From: a virus
Direction: 5' to 3' (one strand)
IMG/VR virus record: IMGVR_UViG_3300033997_000077
Span: 1 to 64,000 of that record
Length of the DNA stretch: 64,000 nucleotides
Position 1 is the stretch's first letter; every line of letters starts with the position of its first letter. Shown here piece by piece: positions 41,862-50,780 of the stretch. The notes beneath the pieces were generated by a model. It had not been told where the DNA came from. It searched no databases and worked only from the letters and a program-made list of their open reading frames with translations. The position numbers and the translations under genes are program-made.

Positions 41862-44800
41862 TGGGTGTAAAACTTTATTACGGCGTGGCCCCCGCTCAAC
41901 TGGGGCCGTTCACCGTGCAGCCCCAGAGCGTTTGGTTCGAGGGCAATCTGCGCAACATCAAGGGGCAGCAATTCATCGAGTGCGCGGTCGAAGGCAACAA
42001 CAAGGTCGCTCCCGTTGCGCGGGCCATTGTTGAAGCCATTGCCGAACAGTCGATGAACTTCAGCTTCGGTGTCGATGACATCTGGCCGGACGGCATTGCA
42101 CTGGATCCCGCACTGGAAGCAGAAGTAGCGGCCAGCATTCCGGATCCTGAGCCTGCCAAGCCTGAGCCTGTGCCGGAATCCGCCAAGCCGCAACAGCCTG
42201 TGCCTGCTGACGTGAACAGCGATTCGCTGGGCCTCGCTATCGCGGCAATCTCTACTGACGTGCTGACTTCCCGTGACCGTCGCGGCATGCACCTCGCCGT
42301 CATGATCGATGGTAAAGTGCGTGAGATCATGCACGACTACGGAATGAGTGACGTTGTTCGCCACCCCAACTTCAAAGATCTGGCTACTCTGTTCGATGAA
42401 GCGGTGAACGACGCATTCAACGTTGGCGGTTACGCGTTGGAAGACCTACCGCCCGCCTGCGCGCCCTACATCATGGCGTGGCAAGCCGAAATCTCGGGCC
42501 TTCCCGAAGATTTCTTCTCTCTGCTCTACCAGTTCACCAACGTGATTGAGTTTGCGTTGAACTCCACGGCGCGCATGACGTACCCGAACATCCCACGGTA
42601 CAAGGTAATCCGCGAGTATCTGGTGAACGCCACCCGTAACCAGTACAGCTACTTCGAAAGCCTGATGCCGCGTTACATGGTGGGCAAAGTTCGTCAGGAC
42701 TACAACCGCAACGCCAGCGGCAACATGTTCGATGATATGCGGGTAGCCGAGCGCTGCCTCCGTACACTCAGCGACTACGTTGACCAGATGGAAACCTTCT
42801 ATCGTGACGTGCCGAAGACTCCGACTGGTGCGTACCCCGAGTGGTTCGCCTTGCGTTACATCTGCTCGTTTATCGACGGCGGCTGCGAAGGCGTTGTACC
42901 ATTCTCCAGTATGCGGAACTCTCCGGCCAACACGCAGGAAGAGATGGATCCTATTTGCCGCTGGTTCGTCGACACTCTGATTTCCATCGAGCCCAACAAA
43001 CATGTGACTCACGTAGCGAATGCGTTGTCCGTGATTATGCGCATGGCACCGGAGACCAGAACCGAAGGCTACGATCCTGCTGAAGATCGCCGTTGGCCCG
43101 CCATCGCTTCCCTCTACCGTTTCCTCAAGAACGGCGTGTGGGAGAAGTATGCCACGGCAGGCAACGCGGTAACCGAAACCTGCGAAGCTGAATTGAACCG
43201 GATGATCGAGGCGGCTGCACCTACGCAGAACGTTACGGTGTACGGCTACCAGCCCGCGAACATTCACGCCAGCAAGATTCGTAACTACGCGAACGAGGCA
43301 CTGAAGAAGGGTAACATCTACTCCGCTCCGGTTATCACATTCATCAACGACGGCATGGTCGGCGTCAATCCGCTTAGCTCCATTGCGGTCAACACGTTCG
43401 ATGAATTGTGGGAGCATGTTGAGTGGATGCTGAAAGAGTTCGCTGCCCAGCGTCTTGTTCAGTACCGCGAATCCTCAGTCGGGAAAGTCGAGAATGCTCC
43501 GCGCGACCTCACTATCAGCGACGTGCTGGATCAGATTGGTGCTGCCCGCGACCTGACTGCTCAATGGCGTCCGTTCGGTATGCGCCCCACTCAGTTCGAG
43601 ACCCAAGCGCGGGGTCTGGGACTTCGTGCAGTGCTCGCCAGCAAGTTCTCCAACTGGTACAACGAAGTTGATCTGAAGGTCATTGCCGAAACCATCGTGC
43701 GTGAAGCCTCCGAGAAGTTGGACAAGATCAAGTCTGCCCCGACTCCCGAGGAACAGTGGAACGACATCGTGGCCGAAACACGCGGCATGTTCATCGTGCA
43801 GCGTCCGGCGAACCTTGAGCAGCTGACCCTCACCAACATTGACGAGTGGGAACGCGCTACTACGCATCTGCGCAAGATGGGCGACTTGCTTTATGAAGCT
43901 CTCGGTGACGAGCTGGATGTGAGTATCACGCGTCAGGCGTTCGTTGACCTCGGCCTGCTTGCTCCGAACCTTTCGTTCGAGCAGTACATGGACGCCGCCG
44001 TCTGTATCGCGCGCCTTTACAACAAGCGTGCAAACTCTCCGCTGTCTCCGCGTGAAAGCGCGTTGAAGGGTTTGACCGCTGTTTACGACATGCTGTCAGA
44101 CCTGCGTCCGATTGGGAAGACGGCGCGCGAAGGTCGCTCGACTGCACCGCAGCGCTACCGCGATGTCTTCAGCCGTGTGCGTAACCTGAACATTGACGAT
44201 AAGGCGCTCGCCGATTTCATCAAGCAGTGCTTCCCAGTAGAGGATGACTTCGGCGACTTCACGTTCAAGTTCATCAACGCAATGTCCCTCACTGGGATGC
44301 GCCCTATGGCAAAGATTGCCCCATCGCTGACTGACATGCGTGACTACAATCAAGTCCTGCTTGAGTGGCGCGCTAAGTTCCGTGATCGTGCAACCGACAT
44401 CGACCAAGAGCGCTATGGCAAGTGGTGGGATGACTACATGAGCGGCGGCAGCGAGGCTTACCTGCCTATCAACATGCGTATGGGGTGGGACGAAGTAGCG
44501 GCTCTGATTCAGAGCTGCGCTGCACGTTCTTCACTGCGCAGTGAACCAGAGTTGCGTGGCTTCATCGAGAACCTGTGCTCTGAGCTGATGGAAATGGCGA
44601 ACTACATGCGCCCGCTGTTTATGACTCCGATCCGCTGGGGTGAAGTTGCGCCGAAGCCGTTCTACTACGCAATCGAATCGCTGACCGACATTGTGGACGG
44701 TACGGCCTACGGTACAGTGAACGTGAACAACCTGCTGAAAGCCGCGCTGCCCAAAACCGGAACCGGAACAGACATCGAAATTGAGATTGCTGGGATGGTT

Positions 44801-46000
44801 GCACAGTTGAACGGCATTGCCAATCAGCGTGTTCGTATGCGCCGTGGTGCGTCCATGCTTCACGACTTGCGGATGCGTGCTGCCCAAGACCCGCTGGTTT
44901 ATTCCAAGTGGGAAGGCGCGTTCAGCGAGTTCAAGCACGCTCCGGTCACAGGCTTAACCACCACAATGATGTTCGATAGCTTGCTGGCGAAAGCCAACTC
45001 GTTTGTTGACGAACTCATTGGGGATCAGAAGGGCACCACTGAGCAGATTGCTGGTCACATGGTCGACGCCATCCAAGCTGTATTGGAAGCCGCCATTGAA
45101 ATGCGTCCGCTCGATATGTCGGCCACCGCGTGGAACGATCTGAAGATGCGTGCGCAGGTAGCACCTGCAATCCGTGGGGCAACCACTCAGCTGCGTGCGT
45201 TCCTCAGTGTGCCAGAGAACGTAATCAACCACGTGCTCAAACGTTGGGTCAGCAGTATCAGCGACCGCGACCGCTACGGCAAAGACGGTCAGCCGCAGTC
45301 AGTGCCACGTGCGAAAGAAGGCAAAATCTCCTACACATCGTTCGACGAAGGTAGCGGAGATGCCGAGTATCGCATGGTTGTTCCCAGCACGCCGCCAACT
45401 GGTGTCGACAACGCTGAAGTGTTCACTGGCAGCGTAAGCTATCAGGCGAACAAAATCTTCGAAGCTGCATTGCGTCAAGGCTTTAACGGCGGTCGCACCT
45501 ATCGCCTGCCTGACGAAATTCTGGAAGACCTTGCGAAGCACAGCAAATGCTTGGGCATTACCCGCAAACTTCCGGCAGGCAACTTTGTCGTGGTAGGCAC
45601 TGAAGGTTCGGGCGCAACGTGTATTGCAACGTTCAACAGTGGTGGTCGCATGGTTTCCGTTATCTACGTCAACATGGCGGAAATCGCGCAGCATCTCGGT
45701 GGAGCAAACACGCAGTCTGTGCTGCATGCTTTGACTCACGAATTCGCGCACTACTTCCACAAGGGCCTGAAGGGTACAGCGCTGTTGGATTGGAAGAAAG
45801 CTACCAGCGGGCGCAAACTTCACCCTGCGCAAGGACGTGACGCCTACGCGTTCGATACCGAGCAGTTTGCGATTCTGGCGGAAACAATGGTGTGCGGCAA
45901 CAGCGTTCGCGGCCTATACAACTGCAACGGCATCAACGTTGTAGAACGTTTCTTTGTGAACAATTTCATTACTCCGGAGGATAGGCAGAAACTTGCATGA
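41861..46000 (+). CDS. 1379-residue head-cluster protein with C-terminal metallopeptidase domain
   Basis: Mostly helical sequence with Pro/Glu-rich linker near residues 90-125. The C-terminal ~180 residues contain ALTHEFAHYFH: H1293-E1294-F-A-H1297 as zinc ligands and catalytic Glu, with a later Glu (AET, E1341, or TEQF E1334) as third ligand, a zincin. It shares a base with the protease stop (TAATG) and precedes an extended -10 promoter. It is possibly packaged in the head or a large structural protein carrying an enzyme. It differs from the small leader-motif peptidase at 4.3 kb. Confidence 0.7.
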   Translation: MGVKLYYGVAPAQLGPFTVQPQSVWFEGNLRNIKGQQFIECAVEGNNKVAPVARAIVEAIAEQSMNFSFGVDDIWPDGIALDPALEAEVAASIPDPEPAKPEPVPESAKPQQPVPADVNSDSLGLAIAAISTDVLTSRDRRGMHLAVMIDGKVREIMHDYGMSDVVRHPNFKDLATLFDEAVNDAFNVGGYALEDLPPACAPYIMAWQAEISGLPEDFFSLLYQFTNVIEFALNSTARMTYPNIPRYKVIREYLVNATRNQYSYFESLMPRYMVGKVRQDYNRNASGNMFDDMRVAERCLRTLSDYVDQMETFYRDVPKTPTGAYPEWFALRYICSFIDGGCEGVVPFSSMRNSPANTQEEMDPICRWFVDTLISIEPNKHVTHVANALSVIMRMAPETRTEGYDPAEDRRWPAIASLYRFLKNGVWEKYATAGNAVTETCEAELNRMIEAAAPTQNVTVYGYQPANIHASKIRNYANEALKKGNIYSAPVITFINDGMVGVNPLSSIAVNTFDELWEHVEWMLKEFAAQRLVQYRESSVGKVENAPRDLTISDVLDQIGAARDLTAQWRPFGMRPTQFETQARGLGLRAVLASKFSNWYNEVDLKVIAETIVREASEKLDKIKSAPTPEEQWNDIVAETRGMFIVQRPANLEQLTLTNIDEWERATTHLRKMGDLLYEALGDELDVSITRQAFVDLGLLAPNLSFEQYMDAAVCIARLYNKRANSPLSPRESALKGLTAVYDMLSDLRPIGKTAREGRSTAPQRYRDVFSRVRNLNIDDKALADFIKQCFPVEDDFGDFTFKFINAMSLTGMRPMAKIAPSLTDMRDYNQVLLEWRAKFRDRATDIDQERYGKWWDDYMSGGSEAYLPINMRMGWDEVAALIQSCAARSSLRSEPELRGFIENLCSELMEMANYMRPLFMTPIRWGEVAPKPFYYAIESLTDIVDGTAYGTVNVNNLLKAALPKTGTGTDIEIEIAGMVAQLNGIANQRVRMRRGASMLHDLRMRAAQDPLVYSKWEGAFSEFKHAPVTGLTTTMMFDSLLAKANSFVDELIGDQKGTTEQIAGHMVDAIQAVLEAAIEMRPLDMSATAWNDLKMRAQVAPAIRGATTQLRAFLSVPENVINHVLKRWVSSISDRDRYGKDGQPQSVPRAKEGKISYTSFDEGSGDAEYRMVVPSTPPTGVDNAEVFTGSVSYQANKIFEAALRQGFNGGRTYRLPDEILEDLAKHSKCLGITRKLPAGNFVVVGTEGSGATCIATFNSGGRMVSVIYVNMAEIAQHLGGANTQSVLHALTHEFAHYFHKGLKGTALLDWKKATSGRKLHPAQGRDAYAFDTEQFAILAETMVCGNSVRGLYNCNGINVVERFFVNNFITPEDRQKLA

Positions 46001-46006
46001 TATAAT
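46001..46006 (+). promoter_or_regulatory. extended -10 promoter (TGATATAAT)
   Basis: TATAAT at 46001-46006 is preceded by TG-A, giving TG-N-TATAAT, in the short gap before the triple-zinc-ribbon protein. No convincing -35 element is seen 17 bp upstream, as expected for extended -10 promoters. Confidence 0.5.
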
Positions 46007-46045
46007 TTAAGCGTGGCCCAAAACAAACCACCATGAGGAAGTCCC

Positions 46046-48340
46046 ATGTCTAAGCTCTACAAAGGCATAGTCGTGGCAGCTAACAGCAAGGCGGGAGTTG
46101 TAGCAGCGTTTTCCGACGTTGCTACTGGGAAGAATGCGCGTTTCATGGCATCGGAATCCGGTGCCGTGTTCGCAACTAACGGCATTGCCTATGACCCGTG
46201 CGGTTACGGTACTGTACGTGATTTTGATGGGGTGGAGGATATGGAATTCGCCTCTGCTAGTGCGGAAGCGGAAGCTAACCTGACTGTGTGTCTGGACGGC
46301 TGCCAAAACTTCATCCTGTCTGAATCACAGTTGCAACGTTGCCCTTCCTGCTCCGCAGCCCTCACCGCAAGCGAGGAAGATATTCACGACCTCGTTTTCG
46401 GCTCTGAGTCTGACGCCCTGCTGCAAGGTAGCGACCCTCTGTTCTGCGGAACTGAAGAGCAAGCCGCTGCTTTTGCCCGTGCACTGCGCACAGGCATCGT
46501 GCCATCGTTGTCGGGGGAACTCGCAACGTTGAACTATGACCCGTACAGCGGTCAAGAGTCGGTACGAAGCTGCTCCAACGTTGCTGAATTCAGCGGCGTG
46601 TTTCACAAATTCAAGTGCGCTGCTGGTTGCAGCCACCCCGTAACGTTGTCCACTTCGGCGGACATTGTTTTCTGCGCTCACTGTAACGCTCCCCTTGAGG
46701 AACCCGAGAACATGATCAAGAAAATTGGAAGAATTGATCAGCGTTTGCACGTCTTCGCTCCGTCAGTGTCCGGTGCCCTTAACGGGCTGCGTGATCTGCT
46801 GATCAACGGCGCGGCTGGCGCAAACCACTTCGATCACAAGAACCCCGACGAGAACTTCATCTCCAACTCCGCCTGTGCGTTCAACCCGTACACTGGTAAC
46901 AACGTTGCCAGCCGCGTAGTTGATTCTCTGTCCGGTACTGGTGCTGAAATCGCGCACGACGCGCTGAACATCCACCTGTTCAAGTGCCACGATGGTTGCG
47001 GTTTCATGGCGTGCAGCTCTGCTGATGCCAACTTCTGCTCCGAGTGTGACGCTCCGCTGGTAGAGCCGAGCGAAGAAGATCTGGCTGACCTGCCTGCTGC
47101 CGACACCGTTGGCGACGACTCTTCCCTCGAAGATCTGGAATCCGATCTGGCCGAGCTGGACGCTGACGAAGAAGACCTGCTGTCTGCTTCCGGCGAGGAA
47201 GAAGAGTTCGAAGACGAGGAAGAAGAAGACCTCGAATTCGACGACGGCGACGAAGGTGACTTCGACGAATCCAGCCTCTCCGGTGACGACTACGACGACG
47301 AAGATGAAGGCGACGATATGCCTGACTTCGACGACGAAGACGACGAAGAGGAGGACGAAGAGGACGAAGAGTCCGACTTCGAAGCCGAAGGCGACTTCTC
47401 TCTGGAATCCACTTCCGGCGACGAAGGTGGCGAAGATGGCGGTGAAGATACCGACACTATGCTGACCGACGACGAGCTGGCCGAGCTGGATTTTGAAGGC
47501 GAAGACGATGACATGGAATCCGAGAGTTCGGTAATTTCTATCAGCGCGGCGGAAGCCTTGGTAGCTGATGCGGAATTCAACCTCGACTCCTTGTCCTGTG
47601 TGTTCGACGGTAAGAGCCGTTACCATGCGATCTACGACAACCTGCCGCTGGGTTCCCTGAACCTGACTGCTCTGTCTGCCGCATTGGGTGACGAAGACAA
47701 GGCCAAAGTTCTGTTCCGCAACGGTACTCTGCCTTCAATCCTCAGCGCCTCCGCACGCGAGAACGGTCTGGAGCAGGCTCTGACCGACTTGGGCTTTACT
47801 CCGGTTGAGTTCAACGTTAGCGTCAGCAACGTTCTGCAACAACGTGCAAGCAAGTCCGCTGACGAGCGTGCCGACCGTCTGCAAAACGAAATCAACACCA
47901 TCGTTGCAGATACCACTGAGCGCTACCAAGCCAGCGTCAGCACCGCGATGATCGGTCTGACTCGCGGCTTCTGGAAGCAGGATGACAACGCTGTTGCCTC
48001 CGCTCTGGTGAACAAGATGGTTGCAAGCGGCATGAGCCTGAGCAGTGCCCGTGAGATGGTAACCTCGGCGTTCGCCGAGCAGGGTGCCGAACTGATGGCA
48101 ACCGTATTCTCCCGCGCGCAGTCTCTGAGTGCGATGTCTGTCGAAGGCTACAACGAAGTAAGCCGTGCCATCGAAGACATCAACGTTGCCTCTGTTTCTT
48201 CCGGTGCTGTAGAAATCGGCAAAGTTGTGCGCAAGCCAGCTGACGCCACCAACACCGAAGTCAAGATTGCCTCCAACTCTTCTGACGCTCTCGCATGGGA
48301 ACAGAAGATGGCGGCCCTCGGTCTGAATAACCGTCGCTGA
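46046..48340 (+). CDS. triple zinc-ribbon, acidic prohead core/scaffold candidate
   Basis: 764 residues. Three ~110-residue repeats, each ending in a C-x3-C...C-x2-C zinc ribbon: CLDGC/CPSC (from about 82), CAAGC/CAHC (from about 191) and CHDGC/CSEC (from about 314). The YDP.G-type sequence recurs in each (IAYDPCGYG, LNYDPYSGQ, AFNPYTGNN). Then comes a Glu/Asp run of about 130 residues and a C-terminal helical part. ISISAAE (about 497-503) resembles the leader motif seen on other proteins and could be a cleavage site. It sits two genes before the capsid gene. Confidence 0.65.
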   Translation: MSKLYKGIVVAANSKAGVVAAFSDVATGKNARFMASESGAVFATNGIAYDPCGYGTVRDFDGVEDMEFASASAEAEANLTVCLDGCQNFILSESQLQRCPSCSAALTASEEDIHDLVFGSESDALLQGSDPLFCGTEEQAAAFARALRTGIVPSLSGELATLNYDPYSGQESVRSCSNVAEFSGVFHKFKCAAGCSHPVTLSTSADIVFCAHCNAPLEEPENMIKKIGRIDQRLHVFAPSVSGALNGLRDLLINGAAGANHFDHKNPDENFISNSACAFNPYTGNNVASRVVDSLSGTGAEIAHDALNIHLFKCHDGCGFMACSSADANFCSECDAPLVEPSEEDLADLPAADTVGDDSSLEDLESDLAELDADEEDLLSASGEEEEFEDEEEEDLEFDDGDEGDFDESSLSGDDYDDEDEGDDMPDFDDEDDEEEDEEDEESDFEAEGDFSLESTSGDEGGEDGGEDTDTMLTDDELAELDFEGEDDDMESESSVISISAAEALVADAEFNLDSLSCVFDGKSRYHAIYDNLPLGSLNLTALSAALGDEDKAKVLFRNGTLPSILSASARENGLEQALTDLGFTPVEFNVSVSNVLQQRASKSADERADRLQNEINTIVADTTERYQASVSTAMIGLTRGFWKQDDNAVASALVNKMVASGMSLSSAREMVTSAFAEQGAELMATVFSRAQSLSAMSVEGYNEVSRAIEDINVASVSSGAVEIGKVVRKPADATNTEVKIASNSSDALAWEQKMAALGLNNRR

Positions 48341-48346
48341 TAAATG

Positions 48347-48369
48347 TGGGCACTGTTACGCGGTGCCCA
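48347..48369 (+). other. stem-loop between scaffold candidate and decoration gene
   Basis: TGGGCACTG pairs with CGGTGCCCA (9 bp, one wobble) around TTACG. No T-tract follows, so it is more likely a processing or stability hairpin than a strong terminator. Confidence 0.5.
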
Positions 48370-48401
48370 GTAACCATTAAGTCCTACAAGGAATCTATAG
48401 C

Positions 48402-49115
48402 ATGATTAACCTGCAAGCAACTCGCGTTCTCAAAACCAGCTACGCACCGAAGGCCGCTGGTGTTTTCATCACCGAAGAAGGCCAAGCTCTGGTCAGCGTG
48501 AAAGAAGACGGCATCCGTGTCGTGCGTCCTTCTACTGGTGCTCAAGACGAACAGTTCGCAGGCTTCCGCCTGTCCCGTGCTGTTCCGCCTCAGTACGTGC
48601 CGAAAGTAGAAGAGTTCAAGATCTCCAAGCGTGACGGTGCCGCCGTTGCTACCTTCGAGGCCATCCGTGTTCCGGTTGCTGGTAAGCTGCTGGTTCGTAT
48701 CGGTGATGCCGTAGTTACCGACATCGGTGCAGACGCTGCTGCTCCGGACGCCGCTGGCAAAGTGAACCGTGTCAAAGACACCTTCTACTTCCACGATGCG
48801 GATCTGGGCAAGCCTGCTGAAATCCAGTACCACTACGAGCCGACCGTTACCGAAGCCCAGCAGATCACTGGCGACGCTCCGCACGGCGGCCATCCCGGCA
48901 ACGCTCAAAACCAAGAGTCCTTCTTGGTTGTAGGCGACATCGCTACCAGCCACTTCGATTCCAGCGTTGACTGGACTGGCGTGCTGAACCCGCGTCTGGG
49001 GCCGGATGGTATCCTGACCACTGCTGGTCAAGGTACTCTGCTGAAGAACGTAACCGTTCTGAACAGCCCGTCAGCTGAAGGTGAATTCCTGCTGCTGGAA
49101 GTTCACGCTTACTAA
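48402..49115 (+). CDS. putative capsid decoration/head stabilisation protein
   Basis: 237 residues, beta-rich, starting MINLQATRVLKTSYAPKAAGVF. Gly/Ala-rich strands (VPVAGKLLVRIGDAVVTDIGADA, VEFKISKRDGAAVATFE) lie in the body, and the acidic loop EPTVTEAQQ precedes the terminal LLLEVHAY. There are no cysteines or enzymatic motifs. The gene lies between the core candidate and the major capsid protein, which is where many phages encode decoration or vertex proteins. The function is inferred from position only. Confidence 0.55.
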   Translation: MINLQATRVLKTSYAPKAAGVFITEEGQALVSVKEDGIRVVRPSTGAQDEQFAGFRLSRAVPPQYVPKVEEFKISKRDGAAVATFEAIRVPVAGKLLVRIGDAVVTDIGADAAAPDAAGKVNRVKDTFYFHDADLGKPAEIQYHYEPTVTEAQQITGDAPHGGHPGNAQNQESFLVVGDIATSHFDSSVDWTGVLNPRLGPDGILTTAGQGTLLKNVTVLNSPSAEGEFLLLEVHAY

Positions 49116-49132
49116 TCCTAAGCGCTGCGTTT

Positions 49133-49165
49133 GCTAATTTGTGGGGCGCGATGTTCGCCCCCACA
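49133..49165 (+). promoter_or_regulatory. capsid gene leader: GCTAATTT motif and hairpin
   Basis: GCTAATTT (49133-49140) precedes a stem TGTGGGGCG (49140-49148) / CGCCCCCACA (49156-49165) with one bulge. The same octamer occurs in two other intergenic regions, so a promoter or 5'-leader control of the capsid mRNA is possible. Confidence 0.4.
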
Positions 49166-49197
49166 TAACCTACAACTTTGAACAGGAATTCCTTCTC

Positions 49198-50301
49198 ATG
49201 ACTCAATATGCAAAAGCCAAGGGCGCTGTTGTTGCCGTTACTCGCGATGGCCGTCCCGTTACCGACCTGCCGATGTTCTCCGCTTCCAGCGGCGAGCTGA
49301 ATGCTTCCAACAAGAAAGACGCTCTGGCTCTGGGCCAGCGTTACATGGACATGATGAAGAACGGCGAAGTCGTTCTGGTTCAAGAAGATCAAGTCGGCTC
49401 CATGCAGGCTTCTATGTCCAGCGCTGACCGCATCCGTCTGGGCAACGAAGTGTTCATGGAAGCTGCCAACGATCCGTCCAAGTGGGCGTCTCTGGGTTCC
49501 AGCATCGTTGCACGCGTTGAAGACCGTGCCGAGCGTTCCGGTCTGATGCGTAACCTGCTGCAAGGTAGCACCTTGCGCCAAGGCGAAATCGCCCGTGTCG
49601 AACTGAAACAGCACGTGTGCCACGCCGTGGTCGCAACTGGCCCGTCCGATCTGGGTTACCAAATCCTGCGCGGTAAAGTCTTCAACCCGCAAGAGTTCGA
49701 AGTCAAATCCGCTGTACGTGTTCCGGTAATCGACATGCACCAGATCGCTGGTGACCTGATGGGCCGTGCCGAGCGTGACGCTCACCAGTCCGTAGTGGTC
49801 AAAGAAGACCGTCTGTTCATGGACGCTGTGTATCAGGCAGTTGGTCGTGGCAACCCGATCACCTACCTGCACGACAAACTCCTGCCGGGTCACTTGGCCG
49901 CCATGCGCGACCAGATTGACAGCTGGAACATTCCGGTCGCGGGCACCGTTCTGTCTTCCGACTTCTGGACTGACATGATCGGCAGCTCCGTGTGGATGGA
50001 AGCTCTGGAACCTGTTACCCGTTACGAACTGCTGAGCACTGGCCGTCTGGCTACTCTGCTGGGTATGGATCTGATCACCGACGGTTTCCGTGATCCGACC
50101 CAACGTGTTCTGGAACGTGGCACCCTGTTTACCTTCGCCACTCCGGAATACCTCGGCGCGTACACCACTCGCGGCGGCGCAACCAGCGAAGCGACCACTG
50201 GTGCCAACGAAGGCAACACCGACAAGGGCTGGCTGATCAGCGAGATCCTGTCTATGGTTGTTGCTAACACCCAAGGTCTGGCTCTGGCTAAACGTCAATG
50301 A
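49198..50301 (+). CDS. major capsid protein (HK97-fold type)
   Basis: 367 residues from ATG 49198 (AGGAATT Shine-Dalgarno); an in-frame upstream GTG is disregarded because it lies within the leader hairpin. The sequence has the shape of a myovirus capsid protein: an N-terminal arm MTQYAKAKGAVVAVTRDGRP with PMFSASSGE at 25-33 as a possible cleavage site, an E-loop region, a spine helix (LALGQRYMDMMKNG) and the axial-domain-like EYLGAYTTRGG near the end. High-level, codon-optimised sequence and neighbouring protease and core genes agree. Cleavage is not demonstrated. Confidence 0.8.
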   Translation: MTQYAKAKGAVVAVTRDGRPVTDLPMFSASSGELNASNKKDALALGQRYMDMMKNGEVVLVQEDQVGSMQASMSSADRIRLGNEVFMEAANDPSKWASLGSSIVARVEDRAERSGLMRNLLQGSTLRQGEIARVELKQHVCHAVVATGPSDLGYQILRGKVFNPQEFEVKSAVRVPVIDMHQIAGDLMGRAERDAHQSVVVKEDRLFMDAVYQAVGRGNPITYLHDKLLPGHLAAMRDQIDSWNIPVAGTVLSSDFWTDMIGSSVWMEALEPVTRYELLSTGRLATLLGMDLITDGFRDPTQRVLERGTLFTFATPEYLGAYTTRGGATSEATTGANEGNTDKGWLISEILSMVVANTQGLALAKRQ

Positions 50302-50729
50302 AGCTGAGCGCCAGTTTGACAGCAATGTCACTCTCGGCGCTTCGTAGCGGTCGCGTACAGGACGCTGCGGAACTCCTAAGTCAGGCGGCATTCGCCGATG
50401 ACGCGCAAGCACTCATTGCATCTCTCGTAGATGACAACGAAGTTGCGTGCAGTTTGAGTTCCGCAATCCTTGCGCCGGAATCGGAACTGGGGGCAGTCAT
50501 TGACTCTCTCAGTTCCGAACTGTCGCGTATCGACCGACTCAGCAAGATGTCCGATCCTCTGGAAGACATCTTGAGCGTCGCGGATGACGACTCGGATGAC
50601 GATGACCAAATTGACCTCGGCGTACTCGACTTCGAAGACGAAGAAGAGGAAGACGATGACTCTTTCGAATCAGAAAGTTCCGACGTTCAACCTTCCCTGA
50701 TCAAGCTGACATTCAGCGAAGTGGACTAG
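50298..50729 (+). CDS. small acidic leader-motif protein, prohead core candidate
   Basis: 143 residues coupled to the capsid gene by ATGA. It begins MKLSASLTAMSLSALRSGRV, a double version of the leader motif. The middle is helical and the tail carries a long Asp/Glu run (SVADDDSDDDD, EDEEEEDDDSFE). Small acidic proteins next to the capsid gene are typical prohead core components (compare T4 gp67/gp68), and the leader would direct cleavage or packaging. This is inferred from size, charge and position. Confidence 0.65.
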   Translation: MKLSASLTAMSLSALRSGRVQDAAELLSQAAFADDAQALIASLVDDNEVACSLSSAILAPESELGAVIDSLSSELSRIDRLSKMSDPLEDILSVADDDSDDDDQIDLGVLDFEDEEEEDDDSFESESSDVQPSLIKLTFSEVD

Positions 50730-50738
50730 GGGAACCCC

Positions 50739-50768
50739 GAGCCAGCCTAGTGCTGGCTCTTCTTGTTT
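50739..50768 (+). terminator. intrinsic terminator after the capsid unit
   Basis: GAGCCAGC (50739-50746) pairs with GCTGGCTC (50752-50759), with a five-base loop, followed by TTCTTGTTT. Confidence 0.85.
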
Positions 50769-50780
50769 CTGGGGCAAAAT

